From the NCBI RefSeq assembly GCF_003063455.1, contig NZ_NESN01000001.1:682001-746000 (forward strand): 64,000 bases of DNA, written 5' to 3'. A program made the position numbers and the translations under genes. A model generated the notes under the pieces. The model was not told where the DNA came from and did not search any database. It saw only the letters and a program-made list of their open reading frames with translations. This document shows, piece by piece, positions 12,142 through 18,730 of the stretch (the stretch's first letter is position 1; each line of letters begins with the position of its first letter). The stretch is from Limnohabitans parvus II-B4. GTDB lineage: Bacteria; Pseudomonadota; Gammaproteobacteria; Burkholderiales; Burkholderiaceae_C.

Positions 12142-12951
12142 TTAAACCAGTGACAACAACGATGAAACAAAACGTGGTGGGTCAATCAGCATGACGTCAT
12201 GATGGCCTTCGACCTCGGCGTACTTGAAACGATTGTCTTTTTGGATGCCCGCTGCGATTGCTTTGAATTGCGGATTGGGATTGGTGCTGCATTTCAAATA
12301 GGTACGTCGAATTGGTTCAGCCATTGGATCGCCTGCAACCTGCTCGGTAAAACTTCTTGCTGCTTGCGCCGTCATACGGGGCTGAGACCAAGCGATCAAT
12401 GCGCCATCCGATAAGCCCCATCGTTCGCCCCAAGTTGCGACCGGGGGCACGGGTACTGTTGCGTTTTGAGCTGCAAGCCGTTCAAAGTCCGCCTTCACTG
12501 GTGGAGGCAAAAAGTTTGACATCGCTTGCCCTTGTAGTGGGACAAATGCATCCAGATAAATCGCATGCGCCACGCGGCCCGTGCGTGCGGCAAGCACGCC
12601 CGAAAGAACGCAGCCCGCATAGGAGTGGCCTACCAAGACCACATCTCGTAAATCTTCCATCATGAGATGTGACACAACATCTTGCACATGTACGGCTAGC
12701 CCGCTGATGCCTGCGGCGACATGGCTGCGCTCACCCAGGCCGGACAGCGTCGGCACCGAAACTTCATGCCCAGCCTGGCGGATCAATGGTGCAGCCTTGG
12801 ACCATGCCCACGCCCCGTGCCATGCGCCGTGCAACAGAACATAGTGTCTGGCTTTATCCCTAGTGTTTGCATTTTGAGTCGTGCCACAGCCGTGCAGAGC
12901 CAAAGCAGTGGTTGCGGCACCGATGATCGCCGTACGGCGTTCTAATTTCAT
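12142..12951 (-). CDS. Exported alpha/beta-hydrolase, putative lipoprotein
   Basis: 269-residue paralogue of the hydrolase at 10419-11144, with an added export signal. The N-terminus MKLERRTAIIGAATTALALH is followed by Cys22 in LHGC, a possible lipobox, so it may be anchored in the envelope. The hydrolase core starts at YVLLHGAWHGAWAWSKA; the nucleophile is in VGHSYAG and the C-terminal His in EGHHDVMLI. It lies 21 bp after the sulfatase gene and 16 bp before the Bug gene. Lipoprotein status is inferred; a normal Sec or Tat signal (RR at 5-6) is also possible. Confidence 0.75.
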   Translation of the reverse strand: MKLERRTAIIGAATTALALHGCGTTQNANTRDKARHYVLLHGAWHGAWAWSKAAPLIRQAGHEVSVPTLSGLGERSHVAAGISGLAVHVQDVVSHLMMEDLRDVVLVGHSYAGCVLSGVLAARTGRVAHAIYLDAFVPLQGQAMSNFLPPPVKADFERLAAQNATVPVPPVATWGERWGLSDGALIAWSQPRMTAQAARSFTEQVAGDPMAEPIRRTYLKCSTNPNPQFKAIAAGIQKDNRFKYAEVEGHHDVMLIDPPRFVSSLLSLV

Positions 12952-12972
12952 GCTGAGTCTCCTTACGTAAAT

Positions 12973-14544
12973 TTAGGCAGGGCCAACGGGGTCAGGCAGT
13001 GGGACGCGGATATCGTTGGGGCGGCTCATGAGCCGCTGTATCAATTCTTCACGGAGGCCGCGATGCTTTGGATCGTCAAACAGATTGACGCACTCGTAGG
13101 GGTCGTTGCTCAGGTCATACATTTCACCGACCCCACTGTCTAATTCAAGCGTGAGCTTGGCGCTGCGGGTGCGCACAGTGCGCAAGTCCAAGGCGACACC
13201 ACAACGCGATGGGCCCAAGCGCCATTCGTTGTAGGCGTGATCGCGCTCTGCGTTGCCAACGCCGGTGAGCAGCGGGCGCAGGCTTTGGCTGTGCACGGCA
13301 GAGGGCACGGGTGTGGCTGCATAGTCGCCAAAGGTGGCGGCCAGATCTAGCGTGGATACAGGTTGGTCGTTTTTCTGATCAGCGGCGATACCGGGGCCGC
13401 GCATGATCAAACCGACGCGCAGCAGGCCTTCGTAATGCATCGGGCCTTTGAGCATGAGGCCATGATCACCCAGAAATTCACCGTGGTCAGAGGTGAACAC
13501 AACGAGCGTGTTGTCAGTCAAGCCAGCATCGTCGAGCGCAGACAAGATACGCCCCACTTGGTGGTCCACCAAAGAAATCATGCCGTAGTAATTGGCAATG
13601 ATTTCTCGCAGCTGCGCATCGGTTTGCGGTGGCATGCGCGAGTATTCCTCACGCACTTTTCGGCTTTCTGGTGTGCCACCGGGCGTGTTTTCCAGTGCGG
13701 CTCTGTGCCACCAGGGGCGTTTGTCCAAGTCTCGAAGCCGATGCGGTGGCAGATCCACCTCATCTGGGCGGTGCATCCAACACCAAGGCGCAGGTGCGTC
13801 AAAAGGATGATGCGGATCAGCCATAGACACCCACGCGCAAAACGGCTGTGCTGTCGCTTGTGCATCGGTGGCTTCTCGCTGACGCCGCCCTTGCTCAGCG
13901 ATGTACTCGACCGTGCGGTCTCCCACCCAAGTGCTGTTGTGCCAAGCCGTGGGCAGGGCGCTATTGTGAGTTTGCGAAGCCTGCGTTTGCGGATCAAGGC
14001 GCTGGCTGTAAAGGGCGTTTTTCATGGCCCCCAAGCCATCGCGGTGGTACCAGCGCTCGTAATGCAAGCCGCCGGGGCTGGCCTCGGGCAGCCAATAGTT
14101 GTGCCCCAACTGCATCAACTCGATCTGTTCAAAGCCCATGTAGGGGCCGCGCCAATCGTCGGCGAACAAATGCGAACTGGGAATGTTCTCGCAGCGACCG
14201 GTGGGACGGTTGGCATAGGAATGGTTGCTCGAAAAATGCGCCTTGCCGATGAACCGCGTGTCGTAGCCCGCTTGGCTCAGTGATCCGGCAAAGCCTCCCG
14301 CCGCGATGGACTCGTCCAGATCGATACCGTTGTCGTGCACGCCACTCGTCAGCGGCAGCATACCGGTCAAGATGGCGCTTCTTGAGGGCATGCACACCAC
14401 ATTGGGTGTGATGCATTGGGTGAATCGCGTGCCTTGTTGGGCCAGCAAATCAAGATGCGGCGTGCGCACCCTGCGGCTTTCGAATCCGAAGCAATCAGCG
14501 CGGTGCTGATCGCTCATGATCAGCAAAATATTAGGTCGTTTCAA
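12973..14544 (-). CDS. Sulfatase (Cys-type, cytoplasmic)
   Basis: Second sulfate-ester hydrolase of the operon, 523 residues. Metal ligands D12-Q13 are in LLIMSDQHRADCFG, formylglycine precursor Cys51 in VVCMPSRSAILTG, and D353-H354 in FTSDHGEFLGDHG. There is no signal peptide. Mid-protein MADPHHPFDAP fits cytosolic aryl/alkyl sulfatases. It starts 33 bp after the Bug gene at 14578-15546. Compared with the first sulfatase it is 44 residues longer and has a different C-terminal domain, so the pair is unlikely to be a recent duplication. Substrate unknown. Confidence 0.87.
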   Translation of the reverse strand: MKRPNILLIMSDQHRADCFGFESRRVRTPHLDLLAQQGTRFTQCITPNVVCMPSRSAILTGMLPLTSGVHDNGIDLDESIAAGGFAGSLSQAGYDTRFIGKAHFSSNHSYANRPTGRCENIPSSHLFADDWRGPYMGFEQIELMQLGHNYWLPEASPGGLHYERWYHRDGLGAMKNALYSQRLDPQTQASQTHNSALPTAWHNSTWVGDRTVEYIAEQGRRQREATDAQATAQPFCAWVSMADPHHPFDAPAPWCWMHRPDEVDLPPHRLRDLDKRPWWHRAALENTPGGTPESRKVREEYSRMPPQTDAQLREIIANYYGMISLVDHQVGRILSALDDAGLTDNTLVVFTSDHGEFLGDHGLMLKGPMHYEGLLRVGLIMRGPGIAADQKNDQPVSTLDLAATFGDYAATPVPSAVHSQSLRPLLTGVGNAERDHAYNEWRLGPSRCGVALDLRTVRTRSAKLTLELDSGVGEMYDLSNDPYECVNLFDDPKHRGLREELIQRLMSRPNDIRVPLPDPVGPA

Positions 14545-14577
14545 ATCGTGTCACCCAGGTTAGCGAATGGATGTGCA

Positions 14578-15546
14578 TCAGTTATCTGCGGTGTACCCCG
14601 TGGCTTTGATGACAGGGCCCCAGCGTTCAAAATCGTCTTTGAGGTGGCGCGCCAAATCAGCCGAAGACCTGACGTCAGAATCAAACTCCAGCTTTTCAAT
14701 GGCAGCAACCAAGCGTGGGCTGCGCGCCGCAGCAACAATCGCGGCTTCCAGTTCGAGTTGGATCGCTTTCGGCGTTTTGCTCGATGCAAAAAACGCAAAC
14801 ACCTCGTTCAGCTGCAATTCGGGGTAGCCCTGCTCTTTGAACGTGAGCACGCCCGACAGGCCCGGCAAGGCCTTGTCTCCGCTGAAACCAAGAATGCGAA
14901 GCTTGCCGGTCTTGTGATGCGTCACCAGGTTGGGGAGCGTCGTGGAGAGGGAGGGAATCGTCCCACCCAACACATCCGTCATAGCGGCTGCACCGCCGCG
15001 ATAGGGCACATGCTGAAAATCGATGCCAGCCTTGCGCCCAAACATCACACCCATGAAGTGCATGGCCGTGCCAGCACCCGGCGTGCCGTAGCTGGCCTTA
15101 CCAGGGTTGGCCTTGGCCCAATCCACAAACTCCTTGAGTGTTTTGGCAGGTGTGCCCGGCCCGACACCCAAAGCAAACTGGAAAGAGCAAACACCTGCCA
15201 GCGGTGCGAGATCACTCATCGAATAACGCAGTTTTGGATAGACATGCGGGAAGATCGTCGCATTGCCCCCTGGCATCATCACAATCGTGCTGCCATCGGC
15301 AGAAGCAGCAAGCATCGCCTCGGTGGCCAGTTGCCCAGCGGCACCCGTTCGGTTTTCTATGACCGTGTTGTAGCCTGCGGCACGAAGTTCCTCACCGACT
15401 TGGCGAGCCACCACATCCACCGCCCCCCCTGCGGGATAACCCACGAGGATTTTCAATGGTTTGCCTTGCGCAAAGGCCAGGCTGGGCGAGAGGCCTGCGA
15501 CAGCGCTGGTTCCGATGTAGGTCAAGCAGTGGCGACGGTTCAACAT
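14578..15546 (-). CDS. Bug/TctC-family tripartite tricarboxylate receptor (operon leader)
   Basis: 322-residue periplasmic binding protein, the same length as its paralogue at 11157-12125. Signal peptide MLNRRHCLTYIGTSAVAGLS with cleavage near AFAQG, then ILVGYPAGGAVDVVARQVG, TVIENRTGAAGQLATEA and FQHVPYRGGAAAMTDVLGG. The ATG at 15546 follows AAAGGA. It is the first gene of the six-gene operon and faces the Crp/Fnr-type regulator across a 127-bp promoter region. Two different Bug receptors in one operon suggest two related ligands or a ligand and its breakdown product. Confidence 0.87.
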   Translation of the reverse strand: MLNRRHCLTYIGTSAVAGLSPSLAFAQGKPLKILVGYPAGGAVDVVARQVGEELRAAGYNTVIENRTGAAGQLATEAMLAASADGSTIVMMPGGNATIFPHVYPKLRYSMSDLAPLAGVCSFQFALGVGPGTPAKTLKEFVDWAKANPGKASYGTPGAGTAMHFMGVMFGRKAGIDFQHVPYRGGAAAMTDVLGGTIPSLSTTLPNLVTHHKTGKLRILGFSGDKALPGLSGVLTFKEQGYPELQLNEVFAFFASSKTPKAIQLELEAAIVAAARSPRLVAAIEKLEFDSDVRSSADLARHLKDDFERWGPVIKATGYTADN

Positions 15547-15589
15547 GATGATCCTTTCAAGGAAGCTGCAATCAGCATTGGTGTGGGCA

Positions 15590-15617
15590 TATTCGCGGTG
15601 AAGGCCATTTGCGAATA
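15590..15617. promoter_or_regulatory. Inverted repeat TATTCGC-N14-GCGAATA between sulfatase operon and regulator
   Basis: Perfect 7-bp arms (15590-15596 and 15611-15617) separated by 14 bp in the only promoter-sized space between the divergent operon and the Crp/Fnr-family gene. The spacing is wider than the classical TGTGA-N6-TCACA site, so it may be a binding site of a different geometry, or two half-sites. Operator role is inferred. Confidence 0.4.
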
Positions 15618-15673
15618 AAACGATCATGTGCCGGGCTGGAGCGCGCTTCAGTATCTTCGGGAACAATACAGGG

Positions 15674-16387
15674 ATGACCCCTAATCAACTGCATTCCAGT
15701 GATCGCTTCGCAGCAGAACTTTTGCAAAGCCGTCAATTGAGCCGCAAGTTTGCGAACGCCCTTGCGCAACCGCTGGCCTTCAAGAGCAGGCCGCTGCACC
15801 GATTTGCTGCAGGGGTGAGCTTGTGCAAAGCGGGAGATCGCGTGACGCAACTGCCTTTCGTCATGAGCGGTCGCCTCGATGCTGTTGCGCATGTGCCGGG
15901 TGTCCAAGGCGGGCAAATCGTTCCCATTTCATTTCGCGCGGGTGAAATGGCTTTTCTTTCTTACTTGTTCAACCAGCTGCCCAGCGGGAGTGACTTGGTG
16001 GTCGGAGAGCCCAGCACCATTCAATGGCTACCGCTGAAAGACATTGAGACTTGTCTGCTGAATGATCAGGGTTTGCTGCTAATGTTGGTGGGTTTTCTCG
16101 GTCAGCGCCTGCGTGAGGTGCAAGCACGTGAGCGCAATTGGGCTGCAAGAGGCGTGCAAACCCGCCTTTGTGCTGGCTTGGCGCGCATGGCGGCTGATTT
16201 GCCAAGCCGATCCGACGGGCGTAACGTCGTCGTCGCTACGCATGAGCAAATAGCTGCCAGCTGCGGCATCAGCCGTCCGAAGGCCTCCATTGCTCTTAAA
16301 GCGCTGGAAGGTGATGGCGTTTTGAAACTGGGGCGCGGCTGGATTGAGGTGTTGAATTTGCGAGGATTGATCGAAAGGTCCGACTAG
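15674..16387 (+). CDS. Crp/Fnr-family transcriptional regulator
   Basis: 237-residue regulator. The N-terminal half (about residues 20-130) fits a cyclic-nucleotide-binding-like beta barrel (FVMSGRLDAVAHV, FRAGEMAFLSYLF). The C-terminal part holds a helix-turn-helix, VVVATHEQIAASCGISRPKA, followed by a wing ending in GRGWIEVLNL. No Fnr-type N-terminal cysteine set is visible, so oxygen sensing is unlikely. The ATG at 15674 is assumed; an in-frame ATG at 15626 would add 16 residues. It is divergent from the sulfatase/Bug operon, which it most likely controls. The effector is unknown. Confidence 0.8.
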   Translation: MTPNQLHSSDRFAAELLQSRQLSRKFANALAQPLAFKSRPLHRFAAGVSLCKAGDRVTQLPFVMSGRLDAVAHVPGVQGGQIVPISFRAGEMAFLSYLFNQLPSGSDLVVGEPSTIQWLPLKDIETCLLNDQGLLLMLVGFLGQRLREVQARERNWAARGVQTRLCAGLARMAADLPSRSDGRNVVVATHEQIAASCGISRPKASIALKALEGDGVLKLGRGWIEVLNLRGLIERSD

Positions 16388-16682
16388 ACGTCGCGAAACT
16401 TTACAAATATCAAAAGGGTGTTCTCAATTTGTTTCAAGGGTCAAATAGCTGGAAACAGTCGAAAATTCAAAAAGATGAACCATGGCCCTCAGTAGCGAAT
16501 GATCGATCAACTACCAGTTGATTTTCTCTCCAATTAATCCCGTACCCAATCTATATGTCTGCTTTCCCGAAAAACACACCATTGCACCGATAGGTCAAAC
16601 GGCCGCTGTAGGTCGGCTTCTGCCGGTCACCTGCTCGTAGCGATGGTCCGCGTTCAGCCTGAAGCAGCCACTCACCCCACCA
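16388..16682. other. A+T-rich gap at the end of the sulfatase cluster
   Basis: 295 bp without a gene. The first 200 bp are distinctly A+T-rich compared with flanking genes and contain a perfect inverted repeat ATCAACT-acc-AGTTGAT (16506-16522) followed by TTTCTCTCC, a weak terminator candidate for the Crp-type gene. The last 80 bp (about 16600-16680) return to high G+C. The compositional step fits an insertion or recombination boundary, but no mobile-element sequence is recognisable. Confidence 0.4.
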
Positions 16683-17012
16683 TCAACCACCACCCCGCTG
16701 CATCGTCAAATCAAAACGCTTCATGAAGCGTTGACGCGCATCCTCTTCCACGCCTTCAAACACAAAAGACACGGCCAGCCGCTGCAAGCGCAGCAGCGCG
16801 ATCACGCGTGGGGGCAGGATGCGCCATTGCAGTTGCAGATGGCCGTCATCGATTTGTACGCGTGCTTGGCCGGTTCCCAGTTCAAAGGCGTGCTCGCCCA
16901 AGGCGCGGGGCAAGGCCGTCAACCATTCGGTTTCGCTGGTGCCCATGTCGCGCTCGAAGCGCTCGGGGTAGTAGGACTGCATGGGTTGGGTCGCCGCGTG
17001 TGCTGTGCTCAA
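16683..17012 (-). CDS. Hypothetical protein, last gene of the tungsten oxidoreductase operon
   Basis: 109 residues, no recognised domain, no signal peptide or membrane segment. It has an acidic/aromatic N-terminal part (MQSYYPERFERDMG) and a C-terminus with VSFVFEGVEEDARQRFMKRF. Its start overlaps the 3-prime end of the MoaD-like gene by 4 bp, which points to translational coupling and hence a role with that protein, perhaps in cofactor maturation or assembly. The aor operon of Aromatoleum aromaticum also carries small accessory genes after the structural ones; whether this is the same family needs a profile search. Function unknown. Confidence 0.7.
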   Translation of the reverse strand: MSTAHAATQPMQSYYPERFERDMGTSETEWLTALPRALGEHAFELGTGQARVQIDDGHLQLQWRILPPRVIALLRLQRLAVSFVFEGVEEDARQRFMKRFDLTMQRGGG

Positions 17013-17263
17013 CCACCGGCCACGGGGGGCCAGATGGCGAGGACATCACCGTCGACCAAGGTGGTGGTGCCCCGGTCTTCAGGTTTGATGTATTTGCCAT
17101 TGACCAAGACCAAATGCACCAGCTTAGGCGGCATGCCATAGGGCTCAATGATCTGACTGATGCTGGCGTCCTGAGCCACATCGAGGGTCACCTGGTTGCT
17201 GCGCCGGGCTTCGGGGGGCAAGTAATCGGTCAGCGTGGCAAACAATTTGAAAGTGATGTTCAT
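17009..17263 (-). CDS. MoaD/ThiS-family sulfur carrier protein
   Basis: 84-residue ubiquitin-fold protein ending in the double glycine needed for thiocarboxylation (DVLAIWPPVAGG). Residues such as VNGKYIKPEDRGTTTLVDGD match the beta-grasp core. In molybdo- and tungstopterin synthesis MoaD donates sulfur to the pterin dithiolene. Encoded in an operon for a tungsten aldehyde oxidoreductase, it is likely a dedicated tungstopterin carrier. It lies 15 bp after the FAD-subunit gene and overlaps the next gene by 4 bp. A general housekeeping moaD should exist elsewhere; this is a guess. Confidence 0.82.
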   Translation of the reverse strand: MNITFKLFATLTDYLPPEARRSNQVTLDVAQDASISQIIEPYGMPPKLVHLVLVNGKYIKPEDRGTTTLVDGDVLAIWPPVAGG

Positions 17264-17278
17264 GCGCAGATTGTCACT

Positions 17279-18619
17279 TCATCGACGACGCGCGTCTTGC
17301 GCACCGCTCCATCGCCCTTGACCCTGTGCGCAATCCAGATAGGCGTCCATCAGCTTGGTTGGGTCGTGCATCAGGCGGTCTTTCCAGTCGCCCAGGCGCA
17401 CCTGGCCTTCGACCAAGCCACGCATCACGCCCACATGCTCGGTCCAGCCCACGCTGTTGCAGCCGATCATCACATCGTCCTTGAACTGCAAGCTCAGGTG
17501 GCGACCTACTGCCTTGTCTGTCAACACGGCCGACTGGCCATCGGCCACGCCTTCCCAATTGCCAAAACTGGTGGAGATCAATCCCAGGGTGTCGAGCACG
17601 TTGATTTGAGTGACGCCTTTGAGCTGGGTCTTTTGGCCCAGCATGTTGAGAGCGGCCACACGGGCCTGCTCGGCTGCGTTGGGCTGGATGGCGCTCACAA
17701 TCGTTTTGCCGCTGACCATGTCAAACGCTTCGGCGCAGTCACCTGCCGCGTAAATGCCGGGCACATTGGTTTGCAGGTGTTGGTCGGTCAACACGCCTTG
17801 CAGGCAGGTGATGCCGCTGTCCTTCAAAAAGCCAATCGCTGGTCGCACGCCCGTGGCGCTGATGACCAGATCGGCCTCGACGGTTTGGCCGTTGGACAAG
17901 CGGACCTGCAGAGGGCCACCCGCTTCGTCAGACCCCAAGCCCACAGCAGAAGCCAACTTGCCGAGCAAGCCTTTTTCTGCACCTTGGCTGATGGCTTCGA
18001 CCTTGGTGCCGGTGAACACCTGCACGCCTTTGGCCTCGCACCAGTCGCGGATCATGCCACCGGCCACCGGGCCCATCATGCGGGGCACCATGCGGTCTCC
18101 CATCTCCACCACGCTCAGCTTGACGCCACGCGCGGCCAGCGCTTCCATGATGATGCAGCCAATGAAGCCTGCGCCCATTTGCAACACCCGAGCGCCGGGC
18201 TTGGCCAACGCCTGTATGGCGCGGGCGTCTTCCAGCGTCCAGCAGGGGTGCACGCCGGGCAAGTCCATGCCCGTAATCGGGGGGCGCACCGGGTGCGAGC
18301 CGGTCGCGATCAACAACTTGTCAAAAGCCATCGACTGGCCGTTGTCCAGATGCACCGTTTTGCCCGCCGCATCAACGCGCGTCGCTTTGGCCTTGACTTG
18401 CGTGATGCGCAAATCGTCAAAGTGGGTGGCGCTCTTGCGCAGGTAGGTGCCCTGCTCTTCGATGTTGCCGATCAGCAAATAAGGGATGGCCATGCGCGAG
18501 TAAGGCGCATCGGGCTCATCTCCGACCAGGGTGATGGTGTCGTGGGGAGCGTGTTTGCGGATGGTTTCAGCGGCAATGACGCCTGCAGGGCCAGCGCCCA
18601 AAATGACATGGTGGGTCAT
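17279..18619 (-). CDS. FAD/NAD(P)-dependent oxidoreductase, probable AOR FAD subunit (AorC-like)
   Basis: 446-residue flavoprotein of the pyridine-nucleotide-disulfide reductase fold. The FAD motif GAGPAG is at residues 8-13, a second nucleotide-binding GAGFIG is mid-protein (VLQMGAGFIGCIIMEAL), and the FAD-closing stretch is VPGIYAAGDCAEA. It is coded downstream of the tungsten subunit, as in the A. aromaticum AorABC complex, where the FAD subunit passes electrons to or from NAD. A 111-bp gap containing a REP-like repeat separates it from the tungsten-subunit gene; the usual gap in this operon is much smaller. A role outside the AOR complex cannot be excluded from sequence alone. Confidence 0.82.
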   Translation of the reverse strand: MTHHVILGAGPAGVIAAETIRKHAPHDTITLVGDEPDAPYSRMAIPYLLIGNIEEQGTYLRKSATHFDDLRITQVKAKATRVDAAGKTVHLDNGQSMAFDKLLIATGSHPVRPPITGMDLPGVHPCWTLEDARAIQALAKPGARVLQMGAGFIGCIIMEALAARGVKLSVVEMGDRMVPRMMGPVAGGMIRDWCEAKGVQVFTGTKVEAISQGAEKGLLGKLASAVGLGSDEAGGPLQVRLSNGQTVEADLVISATGVRPAIGFLKDSGITCLQGVLTDQHLQTNVPGIYAAGDCAEAFDMVSGKTIVSAIQPNAAEQARVAALNMLGQKTQLKGVTQINVLDTLGLISTSFGNWEGVADGQSAVLTDKAVGRHLSLQFKDDVMIGCNSVGWTEHVGVMRGLVEGQVRLGDWKDRLMHDPTKLMDAYLDCAQGQGRWSGAQDARRR

Positions 18620-18665
18620 GAATCAGATTCCAGAAACAGGCAACGGCCCGCAGGCCGCTTGGATT

Positions 18666-18723
18666 CCTGTAGAAGCGCACCCCTACGGTGAAAGCTTCGC
18701 GAGCAGAGGCCCGCTCCTACAGG
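18666..18723 (-). repeat. REP-like palindromic repeat between AOR subunit genes
   Basis: 58-bp element with outer arms CCTGTAGAAGCG (18666-18677) and CGCTCCTACAGG (18712-18723), 11 of 12 bases pairing. Read on the minus strand it begins CCTGTAGGAGCGGGC and has CTCGCGAAGC further on, close to the GTAGGAGCGGGC...GCGA theme of pseudomonad REP sequences. It lies in the gap between the tungsten-subunit and FAD-subunit genes inside one operon. It may lower or process the downstream message. REP assignment is by pattern only. Confidence 0.6.
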
Positions 18724-18730
18724 GGCAAGG

